24,043 nt of DNA. Source: Anaerolineales bacterium (GTDB taxonomy: Bacteria > Chloroflexota > Anaerolineae > 4572-78 > J111). Below the pieces are notes generated by a model. The model ran no database searches and was not told where the DNA came from. It was given only the letters and a program-made list of their open reading frames with translations. Location of the stretch: the NCBI GenBank assembly GCA_012032575.1, contig JAAUSP010000041.1:1-24043 (forward strand). The letters are read 5' to 3'. Position 1 is the first letter of the stretch; each line of letters opens with the position of its first letter. This document shows, piece by piece, positions 1 through 6,685 of this stretch. The position numbers were made by a program, and so were the translations under genes.

Positions 1-23
1 CCCCCTTGTTGTTGAAAATAAAG

Positions 24-90
24 ATGCGAGGATGCGTGCGGCGAAGAGGCGAAAGGCTCTGCGTGTCCTCGCCTTCTCGCTTCACGCCTC
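24..90. repeat. Imperfect hairpin made of GAGGCGA-like short units
   Basis: The left arm (about 28-56) and right arm (about 67-90) are imperfect reverse complements built from GAGGCGA/GAGGCGT-type units. The element lies immediately downstream of the stop codon of the minus-strand gene at 94-726. It resembles the perfect hairpin at 22948-22988 in sequence and in unit length, so the two probably belong to one dispersed family. It could also act as a transcription end signal for that gene, but no T-tract is present. Confidence 0.5.
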
Positions 91-93
91 ATG

Positions 94-726
94 CTACAGC
101 CGCAACAATCTGACGAGATGGGTCAGCTCTTCCTGGGTAAAGCTGCGTCTGATGGCTTCGGCGGCCTTTTCGGGGTCTCTGGGGATGGTGATACGTTCGG
201 GGCGCAGTCCGGCCTCGATCAGGGCTTTGTTGATGCTGATTTCGCCGGCCAAAACTGACTGGCGCAGTTGTTCCACCTGGGGATTGTCGTCGGCGTACTT
301 GCGCAGTTTGCGCAGCCCTTCCTGGCGCGAGGTGCCGGTGGCGATGTGTTGTTTTTTCGGTTCGATGGGGTTGTTATCGTCGGTCTCGTCCTTTTTATCC
401 AGATTGGGCGACACCAACTCGCCGATGGTAAATTGAACGGTTTCATCTATCAAATCCACCACCAGCGGGTTATCCGCCGATAAACGGATCAGGGTGGGTA
501 CGCTTGTGCCCAGGCCGCCGGGGGACTCTGTTTCGATGAAGGCTTTGAAACTATCAAAGCGGAAAACCTCGCCGGTTTCCTGGTCCAGGTGTTCCCGCCA
601 CATGGCATCTTCAATCACCTGCCGGATCAAATTGGGGATATTATCCAGTCCGGCTACTGCCTCTTTGATTGACCGGGCTAACAGTGTAACTTTGGCCCCA
701 TTCTGAAGCAGTGTTTCTTTTTTCAT
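94..726 (-). CDS. Conserved hypothetical protein with C-terminal helical domain
   Basis: The product is a soluble 210-residue protein with no signal peptide or membrane segment. The start ATG at 726 is preceded by AAGGGG about 7 bases upstream. The N-terminal half is acidic and featureless. The C-terminal ~85 residues (from about 127) are rich in predicted helix and contain a block around 'SINKALIEAGLRPERITIP' followed by 'DPEKAAEAIRRSF'. I associate this block, from memory, with uncharacterised proteins common in cyanobacteria and phage-like regions. The role is unknown; a DNA-associated or phage-type accessory function is possible but not supported by any catalytic motif. It has its own sigma70-like promoter (780-809), so it need not be co-transcribed with the AIR-synthase-like gene upstream. 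Confidence 0.7.
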   Translation of the reverse strand: MKKETLLQNGAKVTLLARSIKEAVAGLDNIPNLIRQVIEDAMWREHLDQETGEVFRFDSFKAFIETESPGGLGTSVPTLIRLSADNPLVVDLIDETVQFTIGELVSPNLDKKDETDDNNPIEPKKQHIATGTSRQEGLRKLRKYADDNPQVEQLRQSVLAGEISINKALIEAGLRPERITIPRDPEKAAEAIRRSFTQEELTHLVRLLRL

Positions 727-779
727 AGGAATTCCCCTTATCCAGTCGCAACTAAAACAGTACCCTTTGGATACGGGTC

Positions 780-809
780 ATTATAGCATATCCCTCAACC
801 CTCTGACAA
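780..809 (-). promoter_or_regulatory. Sigma70-type promoter for the 94-726 gene
   Basis: On the minus strand TTGTCA (809-804) and a perfect TATAAT (785-780) are separated by 18 bp. This places a start site about 45 bases upstream of the ATG at 726, and only about 40 bases after the stop codon of the upstream gene. Confidence 0.6.
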
Positions 810-846
810 CCTCCTTTTAACATTCGTTCTATCACCGGCTTAACTC

Positions 847-1858
847 TTACTCAAACAGCCGGGTAATCTCATCGCGGGCAAAGGTGGGCAGCGGGTATCT
901 TCCGTTCGACCCCACCAGCCAGCAGCCCTGCTCGACCGGCTGAACCCGGCCAATCACGCTGGCATTGATTCCGGCTTCAGCTAAATCAGCCACAATTTTA
1001 GGGGTAGCGTCCGGGTCAGCAGCGATCAGCAGTGCGCCCGAAGCGATAACACCCAATAGGAGCCAGCTCAAAATGGCGGCAGAGCGCCAGGGTCGCCGGC
1101 AGAAAAGGCAGCGCTGCCTCATTAATTTCCAGCCCCACCCCCGAAGCTTGTGCCATCTCGTGCAGGCCGGTCGCCACACCCCCTTCGGTGGGATCGTGCA
1201 TGGCATGCACCCCTCCGGCAGCAACGGCGATTGTCGCATCTTTAACCACGCTGATGCCCGGTTTGCACAGAAAATTCGCATACTCATCAAGGCTATGCTC
1301 ATTAAAATGAGAGAGAAGCTCCGACCGCTTTTCCCTGGCAATGATGGCGGTTGCTTCTACGGCGATACCCTTGGTCAGAATGACCTCATCGCCCACCCGT
1401 GCGCCGCGATTTGTCACCAGCTTATCGCGGGACACTTCGCCCAGCATTTGGCCGACCACAATCGGGCGGTCGAGGCCGTAGGTAATTTCGGTGTGCCCTC
1501 CGGCCAGTGTGACTCCCAATTCGACGCAGGCTGAACTGATTTGCCCAAAAATTCGCTCGACCAATTCCGGGGTGCTTTTGTTTTCGGGTAATAGCAAGGT
1601 CGCCAGAAACCAGCGCGGGGTAGCGCCAGTACAGGCAATATCGTTGGCATTAATGTTGACCGCATACCAGCCAATTTCATTGGTGGCAAAGGTGATCGGG
1701 TCGGTGGTGGCAACCAGATAACGGTCGCCCATCTCGATGACCGCCGCATCCTCGCCCACCGAGCCGCCGATAACCAGACGGGGATCGTTGGGCGCGTAGC
1801 GGTGTAACAGGTGAGCTAAATCTGCGGCGGGTAATTTTCCCAGGGGGTAGGTGGCCAT
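847..1858 (-). CDS. AIR synthase-related (PurM/HypE-like) protein, one frameshift
   Basis: The product belongs to the PurM/HypE/SelD/ThiL ATP-binding superfamily. The start ATG (1858) follows GGAG at 9-10 bases. The N-terminal half shows the acidic nucleotide/metal segments 'GGSVGEDAAVIE' and 'VNINANDIACTGATPRWFL'. The second half has 'AGGHTEIT' and 'HDPTEGGVATGLHEMA', all typical of HypE-like AIR synthases. It lacks the Cys/Sec-Gly-Cys loop of SelD and the C-terminal PRIC tail of HypE, so the substrate is unknown. The reading frame shifts near 1058: 'FELAPIG' runs off frame, and the continuation 'GVIASGALLIAADPDATP' is in the next frame. Removing one base gives a 336-residue protein of normal family length. 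A sequencing error is the simplest reading. Expression is probably controlled by the leader at 1925-2099. Confidence 0.8.
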
Positions 1859-1876
1859 AAAATGATCTCCAAGATG

Positions 1877-1924
1877 ACTGGAGACGGGAGACAGGTTAAT
1901 AGCTGTTGTCTCCGGTCTTCGGTC
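1877..1924. repeat. Imperfect hairpin of GGAGAC-type heptamers
   Basis: The arms, built of GGAGACG/GGAGACA units and their complements, face each other around the short centre GTTAATAG. The element lies between the attenuator terminator and the start codon of the AIR-synthase-like gene, so it would fold in that mRNA just ahead of the ribosome binding site. It is the same kind of structure as those at 18100-18168 and 17182-17241, but with a different unit. Confidence 0.5.
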
Positions 1925-1964
1925 TTTTAAAGAACAAAGGGCCACACCTAAGTGTGACCCTTTG
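1925..1964 (-). terminator. Rho-independent terminator inside the leader (attenuator)
   Basis: A 13-bp stem (1952-1964 with 1935-1947, one G-U pair, 4-base loop) is followed on the minus strand by TTCTTTT. It lies after the promoter and leader ORF but upstream of the AIR-synthase-like start codon, which is where an attenuator is expected. Confidence 0.7.
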
Positions 1965-1966
1965 CC

Positions 1967-2076
1967 GCGCCGTAGCAACCTACCCGATAACGAGAGGTGA
2001 TGCTACGGCGCTTTGCATGCTACTAAAATCCGACATTAGCATCACCTCCTTAAATTGGGATAGCAACGTGGAGGTG
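1967..2076 (-). promoter_or_regulatory. Attenuator-type leader RNA with mutually exclusive stems
   Basis: Reading the minus strand 5' to 3', four segments can pair only with their neighbours. A is CACCTCC (2076-2070). B is GGAGGTGATGCTA (2049-2037). C covers 2011-1994 and D covers 1977-1967. A pairs with B over 7 bp. B pairs with the 3' part of C over 12 perfect bp (2048-2037 with 2005-1994). C pairs with D over 11 perfect bp (2011-2001 with 1977-1967). B:C and C:D share positions 2005-2001, so they exclude each other. B contains the Shine-Dalgarno and start of a small ORF (1980-2036). The terminator at 1925-1964 follows D. This is the layout of a translation-coupled attenuator or riboswitch. 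No T-box, SAM, TPP, cobalamin or other leader class I know was recognised. Confidence 0.65.
1980..2036 (-). CDS. Putative 18-residue leader peptide
   Basis: A strong AAGGAGG lies 8 bases upstream of ATG (2036). The ORF reads MSDFSSMQSAVASPLVIG and stops at TAG (1982-1980). An in-frame ATG at 2042 would add two residues but sits too close to the Shine-Dalgarno. The ORF spans segment C of the leader stems, so a translating or stalled ribosome would change which stem forms before the terminator. The peptide has four Ser, two Ala and two Val but no long run of one amino acid, so the sensed signal is not obvious. Its small size means chance cannot be excluded. Confidence 0.5.
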   Translation of the reverse strand: MSDFSSMQSAVASPLVIG

Positions 2077-2105
2077 AAATTGTCTGTTCGACTTTTCACG
2101 AGGAT

Positions 2106-2134
2106 ATTATGACACAAAGCCGATGTGTTGTCAA
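2106..2134 (-). promoter_or_regulatory. Strong sigma70 promoter for the leader/AIR-synthase transcript
   Basis: On the minus strand a perfect TTGACA (2134-2129) is followed after 17 bp by CATAAT (2111-2106), giving a start near 2099. The spacer holds ACACA (2112-2116) facing TGTGT (2124-2128), and TGACA/TGTCA flank it, so an operator palindrome may overlap the promoter. Confidence 0.8.
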
Positions 2135-2242
2135 GAGGTGATTTTGCTTAGTTGGGTCAGCGTAGGGTTGGCCAATTAGGAATAAGGTTTAAAGGCAATC
2201 GGGCAAGTTGGATATCCTCAGTAATCTTCAGGTATTATTTCA

Positions 2243-3025
2243 TCAATGCAGCAATGTAATGGGGTCAAAACTCCGGCCAATAACCGGTTTATAAACCCGC
2301 ACCTGGGGCGCCAGCGCATTGAGAGTAGTTTCAAATTTAGTGAGATCACTCAGTTCGCTCAGGGGCGGAAAATAGTTATCCCAATGATGCGGAATGACAA
2401 CTTTGGGTTGAAGCAGAGCCGCCAGGCGAGCTGCCGCAGCGCTGGTATCTGGATTGCGCTCGACCGGCAACAGGGCCAAATCGGGCTGCAATTGACTTAT
2501 TTCGGCGTGCGACCAATGGGTGCTGCTAAAATGAACAATGGACAGGCCATCAATTCTAAAGGAGAAGGCTACTTCCTCGCTAGGCGGCCAGGCCCGTACC
2601 AGTTCGCCCAGGTGGGCCGGCATTTGCAGGTTGCGAATGAGTTGGCGAACTGCCGGTAAGTGCCCGTTCAGGCCGGTCTGGTTGGTAAAAGCCTGCCAGC
2701 TCAAACTGCCCACGCGCTTGGGTGTTTGAGGAATGACATTTTCCAAATTGCCGGCCGAGACTCCCTGACCCAGCAAGCGCTGGCACACCGGCTCGACGGC
2801 GTGGACAATCGCGCCCGTTTGCTGCGCCAATGCGGGCGTATCCAGGGCATGGTCAAAACGCCCATCGGTCAGGAAAATTTCATCCACCGGGGCCAGGTCG
2901 GTCAACTGAATAGGCAAGTGAGGTTGAGCCAGCGCCGGGCGAGAGAGATAAGGGTTAATCAAAAGGGTCGCGCCTTCGCTGGTATCCACTTTAAAGCCGG
3001 CTGCGCCTAGCCAGGTAAGCTGCAA
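2243..3025 (-). CDS. UlaG-like metallo-beta-lactamase-fold protein with degenerate metal site
   Basis: The 260-residue product starts 'MQLTWLGAAGFKVDT', the usual first strand of UlaG-type MBL-fold hydrolases. It has the late blocks 'LQPDLALLPV' and 'KVVIPHHWDNYFPP' typical of that group. The start is TTG (3025) with GAGG about 8 bases upstream; the nearby ATG at 3031 is out of frame. The expected HxHxDH metal motif reads TDGRFDH at about residues 53-59, so both motif histidines before the Asp-His pair are missing. The fold is convincing, but metal binding is altered or one-metal, and the reaction is unknown. It is cytoplasmic, with no signal peptide. It lies upstream of the AIR-synthase leader promoter on the same strand and is separated from it by about 110 bases, so it is probably a separate unit. 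Confidence 0.75.
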   Translation of the reverse strand: MQLTWLGAAGFKVDTSEGATLLINPYLSRPALAQPHLPIQLTDLAPVDEIFLTDGRFDHALDTPALAQQTGAIVHAVEPVCQRLLGQGVSAGNLENVIPQTPKRVGSLSWQAFTNQTGLNGHLPAVRQLIRNLQMPAHLGELVRAWPPSEEVAFSFRIDGLSIVHFSSTHWSHAEISQLQPDLALLPVERNPDTSAAAARLAALLQPKVVIPHHWDNYFPPLSELSDLTKFETTLNALAPQVRVYKPVIGRSFDPITLLH

Positions 3026-3232
3026 ATTTTCATCCTCTGCATCGGAAAGTTGGGTTCATGATAGTCAAGGTTAACGGGATGTCAAACTACGTGATAAGGT
3101 TAACTTTTGTCATAAGGCATAATGAATTTCAACCAGAAAAGCTTTCTGTTTTACGCATTGCGTTTTAGCTGTGGTAAAATAACGGGCGCTAAGGTTGAAG
3201 GATTTAGCTGCGACGAAGATGGAGCGACAGTT

Positions 3233-5049
3233 GTGACAATTCGGATTTTGCCGCCCGATGTGGCGGCCAAGATTGCCGCCGGTGAAGTGGTCGAGCGGCC
3301 AGCGTCGGTGGTGAAAGAGCTGGTTGAAAACGCCATTGATGCCGGGGCCAAAACTATTCGGGTCGAAATTCAGGGCGGCGGCAAACGCCTGATCCAGGTG
3401 CTGGATGACGGCGGCGGCATCCCTACTGAGGAAATTCCCCTGGCCTTTGCTCGCCACGCCACCAGTAAACTGGTGTCGGTGGATGATTTGAGCCGGGTGA
3501 CGACGTTGGGCTTTCGGGGAGAAGCCCTGGCCTCGGTGGCGGCGGTCTCGCAGCTTACCTTATTATCCCGCCCGGCGGCTCAGCCGGCGGCTACCCGTAT
3601 CCGGCTGGAGGGTGGGCAGCAGGTTTCACTGGGCGCGGCGGGTTCGCCCGGCGGGACGATCATTACGGTGGAAAATCTGTTTTACAACGTACCGGCACGC
3701 CTCAAGTTTCTCAAAGCCGACGCCACCGAAGCGGCCCACATTCACCGGATTGTCTCCCATTACGCTTTAGCTATCCCCACATTCGTTTTGCTTTACAAAG
3801 CGACCAGCGCACCACTTTTCAAACCAATGGCCGGGGTGATCTGTTTGACGCGCTGGCGGCTGTGTTTGATCTGGAAACGGCCCGGCAGATGATTTTGGTG
3901 GAGCATAAAGAGGCAGGGGGAGCAGGGGGGCAGAGGAGCAGGGGAAGATTTCTCCTCACCTCTGCTCCTCCGCTCCTCCGCTCCCCTGCTTGTGCATGGG
4001 TATGTCGGCGTGCCGGCCTTGCATCGCGGCACACGCGACCAGATTATCTTTTTGTCAACAAACGCTGGATTCAGGATCGGTCGCTCAACCAGGCGGTGGT
4101 CCAGGCGTACCATACTTTTTTGCCGGTGGGGCGTTATCCGGTAGCGGTGCTCAATATCGAGTTGGACCCGGCTGAGGTGGATGTCAATGTTCACCCAACC
4201 AAGGCCGAGGTCAAATTTCAGGACCCGCGCGCTGTTTTTAAGGCGGTGCAAAAAGCGGTTCGTGAGGCGGTGGTGGCGGCGGCACCGGTCCCTACTTACG
4301 GCAGCCATGCGACCCCCACCTACAGCGGCAGCTTTGGCGACCACGCCGGTGATACGGCCCCGTGGCGGACTTCTTTTGGACCCTCTTTTAGCCAGTTTAG
4401 TTTTGAAGTCCAACGCACGCTTGACAATGGGGGCGAACGACAGTCGTTCCTCGAACCACCGACTCCCCAAGGGCTGCCGTTAATGCGGGTGGTGGGCCAG
4501 ATTCAACAAATGTATATTGTGGCCGAAGGGCCGGATGGACTCTATCTGATTGACCAGCATGCCGCCCACGAGCGAATTCTGTATGAAAAATTGGCCGGAC
4601 AAAAAGCGCAGGCGGCGGTAACATGCCAGCAGTTGTTGGAGCCAGTGGTGGTGGAATTGTCGCCGGGGCAGGCCGCCCTGGTTGAGGCTGAATTAAAGGC
4701 TTTAAATGAAGTGGGGTTTGAACTGGAGCCGTTCGGCGGTGCAACTTACCGGATTCGGGCAGTGCCCGATATCCTGGGGCAGGCCAATCCGGCTCAGGCC
4801 CTGGTAGATATTCTGGCCGAAATGGCCGACGGCGCTATCCCCCTGGCCCGCGAAACTCACGAAAAAATAGCCATTACCGTTTGCAAACGAGCCTCGATCA
4901 AAGGCGGGCAGATTTTATCCCCGGAAGAGATGCGCGAATTGGTCCGCCAGTTAGAGGCCACCAGTGCTCCCCGCACCTGCCCCCATGGCCGCCCAACGAT
5001 GATCCACCTCAGCGCGGCTCAGTTGGCCAAAGAATTTGGACGGCTGTAA
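3233..5049 (+). CDS. mutL: DNA mismatch repair protein MutL, frameshifted, with internal repeat
   Basis: MutL is the ATP-driven matchmaker/endonuclease of mismatch repair. The GTG start (3233) follows GGAG by 8 bases. GHKL ATPase motifs are all present: 'ELVENAIDAGA', 'DDGGGI', 'ATSKL' and 'GFRGEALASVAAVS', then 'FYNVPARLKFLK'. The C-terminal domain has the endonuclease motif DQHA-x2-E-x4-E ('DQHAAHERILYE'), plus 'CKRASIKGG' and 'CPHGRP', so it is an endonuclease-type MutL. The frame breaks near 3772, where one missing base restores 'YPHIRFALQSDQRTTF', and again near 4046, where one missing base restores 'RDQ-YLFVNKRW'. Between them a palindromic repeat (3910-3990) interrupts the segment just before 'HGYVGVPALHRGTRDQ', which lies in a third frame. 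Whether the gene is active cannot be judged from this sequence. It converges with the methyltransferase gene, stop codons 2 bases apart. Confidence 0.9.
3910..3990. repeat. Palindromic GGAGCAGG-type repeat inserted in mutL
   Basis: A purine-rich left arm (3910-3947) made of GGAGCAGG/GGGGCAG-like units faces a pyrimidine-rich right arm (3953-3990) that is its imperfect reverse complement. It sits inside the MutL ATPase/transducer domain, between 'ILVEHK' and 'HGYVGVPAL', where the family normally has only a short loop. The frame differs on the two sides, so the insert length as sequenced is not a multiple of three. Its G-runs are also prone to sequencing error. Confidence 0.75.
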
Positions 5050-5051
5050 AT

Positions 5052-5861
5052 TTAACGCGGCTCCCGCGTAGCCACCCACAGATGCACCAAACTGCGCCAG
5101 CGTTCATGCGTTTGAACAGTCAGCCCTGCCTTGGTCAGGTGTTTTTGCCACATCGTCGGGGAGAAGTAGCTGAACACGCCAGGGCCAAAAGCGGCAAAAT
5201 TAAACCAGTCCCGCCCGTGCTCGGCAATCAGCAAGCGCCCGCCGGGTTTTAAGACGCGGGCAAACTCGGCAAAAAGGGCATCGCGGTCGGCAGCATGGTG
5301 CAGCTCGTGCAGGCTGAAACTGCAATAAATTATATCAGCCCAATTGTGAGGCAGGGGGAGACTGTGGGTCTGGCCGGGCCGCTGATAGATACGCCGTTCT
5401 GCCTGGAGCGGCGGCTCCAACTCTCGCGCCCGACGCAACGCGGAGTCGGGCATTTTCTCGGCATTGTAAATGTCAATGAGGAAATAATGGCCGCCCTTAA
5501 ACCGGGGTAACAATCCTCGTGTGCCCCGCAATTTACCGCAGGTAATATCTACGATAACATTGGCCTGATCCACCTGGCCTAACTCGGCCAGGCGGTCATA
5601 TTCGTGCTGCTGGCCCCTATCATAAACCAGGTAGGAGGTAACAAGAATACTCAGGCAGAGGCTCATCACCCCGGCGCTGCTGATCCAAAAGAGCCAGGGC
5701 CAGGGTTCGGGCAGCAGCATGCCGGTGATGAGCGTGACCAGGCTAAAAAATAAGGCCCCGGCAAAAATGGACCAGTTATAGAGCAGTGTCGAAACCGTGC
5801 CGGAGTAATGCCGATTGCTTAATAAATTGGGAAAAAACCTTGGTTGAGATTTAACGGTCAT
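5052..5861 (-). CDS. Membrane-anchored SAM-dependent methyltransferase
   Basis: The 269-residue product has two hydrophobic helices near residues 28-50 and 55-80, followed by a class I methyltransferase domain facing the cytoplasm. Motif I is the slightly degenerate 'VIVDITCGKLRGT' (about residue 102). Later blocks are 'ADIIYCSFSLHELHH' and 'EFARVLKPGGRLLIAEHG', as in UbiE/Methyltransf_11 proteins. The start ATG (5861) follows GAGGG. A lipid or quinone-like substrate would fit the membrane anchor, but this is inference. It is downstream of and on the same strand as the GbsR-type regulator, 78 bases away, so the two may be co-transcribed. Nothing in the sequence identifies the substrate. Confidence 0.8.
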   Translation of the reverse strand: MTVKSQPRFFPNLLSNRHYSGTVSTLLYNWSIFAGALFFSLVTLITGMLLPEPWPWLFWISSAGVMSLCLSILVTSYLVYDRGQQHEYDRLAELGQVDQANVIVDITCGKLRGTRGLLPRFKGGHYFLIDIYNAEKMPDSALRRARELEPPLQAERRIYQRPGQTHSLPLPHNWADIIYCSFSLHELHHAADRDALFAEFARVLKPGGRLLIAEHGRDWFNFAAFGPGVFSYFSPTMWQKHLTKAGLTVQTHERWRSLVHLWVATREPR

Positions 5862-5939
5862 GGCATATCCCTCAAATAGGGCGGATGTAATTTCAAATCT
5901 TTCAATAAGATATGAAACTTATGAATAAAACGAAGCAGC

Positions 5940-6467
5940 TTAGGAAATCAACTGCTTCACCCGTAACGCTTTACCCATCAGCTTCAAAATACTGGTTGGA
6001 GACTGCATCTCCAAATCTTTGTAAACTTCGATCCCCGTTTCAAAAAAGTCGAGCAGATTTTTTAGCTGTTCCCGCTCGTAGTGACCATCAGCATCGGGCA
6101 TCTGGTTGAGTTTGTTCACGCTTTCGCGCAGGATTTCAATGGTGGGGTCCACTTCCCGCTTTTTGCGTTCGCGGGCAATAATGCGGAACAGAGTCCAGAC
6201 ATCTTTTTCGGTGGTATAAAATTCGCGGCGTTCACCCTTAATGTGGACCCGGTTGACAATGCCCCAGGCAATCAACTCGCGCAGGGCCATGCTGACATTG
6301 CCCCGGCTGATTTGTAGCTCGGCCATAATATCGTTGGCGCACAAAGGCTCCGGTGAGATAAACAACAGCGCGTGAACCTGGGCCATGGTGCGGTTGATTC
6401 CCCAGAGCGATCCCATTTCACCCCAGTGTAAGATAAACTTTTCCTTAATCTTATTGAGTTCGCTCAT
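5940..6467 (-). CDS. GbsR/MarR-type winged-helix transcriptional regulator
   Basis: The 175-residue protein has the GbsR-like N-terminus 'EKFILHWGEMGSLWGINRTMAQVHALLFIS'. A winged helix-turn-helix follows at about residues 40-90 ('LCANDIMAELQISRGNVSMALRELIAWGIVNRV'), then a beta-wing 'KGERREFYTTEKDVW'. The C-terminal third is a long helix, probably the dimer interface. GbsR relatives repress osmolyte or transport genes; some sense choline-like ligands. Here the effector is unknown. The gene is transcribed divergently from the PhoX-like gene at 6686. Its own promoter overlaps a palindrome (6481-6509), which suggests autorepression. The methyltransferase downstream is the most likely co-regulated gene. 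Confidence 0.85.
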   Translation of the reverse strand: MSELNKIKEKFILHWGEMGSLWGINRTMAQVHALLFISPEPLCANDIMAELQISRGNVSMALRELIAWGIVNRVHIKGERREFYTTEKDVWTLFRIIARERKKREVDPTIEILRESVNKLNQMPDADGHYEREQLKNLLDFFETGIEVYKDLEMQSPTSILKLMGKALRVKQLIS

Positions 6468-6480
6468 AGTCAGCCTGTTC

Positions 6481-6534
6481 CAAATATTCAGAAATTACTG
6501 AAAATATTGTAGCATAAGGGGCCAGGAGAGTCAA
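6481..6534 (-). promoter_or_regulatory. Promoter with overlapping operator-like palindrome
   Basis: On the minus strand TTGACT (6534-6529) and TACAAT (6511-6506) are separated by 17 bp. An inverted repeat, CAAATATTCAG and CTGAAAATATTG around AAATTA (6481-6509), covers the -10 box and the start site. This is the expected place for autorepression by the GbsR-type protein encoded just downstream. Confidence 0.75.
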
Positions 6535-6563
6535 TAAACCCGGCTGGGTGCATGATTCGATGG

Positions 6564-6638
6564 TTAAGTTATCTTAATCTTATTTTAATGTAGACTTAAT
6601 GTTTTAATTACTGACCATTAACATTGGTTCGCTATAGT
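6564..6638 (+). promoter_or_regulatory. Pho-box-like direct repeat array and -10 box
   Basis: TTAA cores occur at 6564, 6574, 6585, 6596 and 6618, that is, mostly 11 bp or 22 bp apart. The best units are CTTAATCT, TTTAATGT and CTTAATGT, each 8 bp with 3-bp spacers. A -10 box TATAGT lies at 6633-6638, 15 bp after the last TTAA core. Tandem 8-mers on an 11-bp pitch are the signature of PhoB/PhoP/SphR binding sites, and the cyanobacterial consensus is close to CTTAACCT. The same layout recurs at 9411-9487. Confidence 0.7.
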
Positions 6639-6685
6639 ATGGGTGCTCAATTCATATTCCAAAATTTTTTCCCAGGAGGAAAATC

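Noticed and set aside
847..1858. selD (selenophosphate synthetase)
   Set aside because: The N-terminal Cys/Sec-containing catalytic loop of SelD is absent; the sequence is closer to HypE-like AIR synthase relatives.
1925..2076. T-box or other known riboswitch in the leader
   Set aside because: No T-box AGGGTGGNACCGCG-like sequence and no SAM, TPP, cobalamin, glycine or yybP-ykoY core was recognisable; called an unassigned attenuator instead.
1906..2112. Plus-strand ORF across the leader
   Set aside because: It lies antisense to the promoter, stems and terminator, has no ribosome binding site and no recognisable protein.
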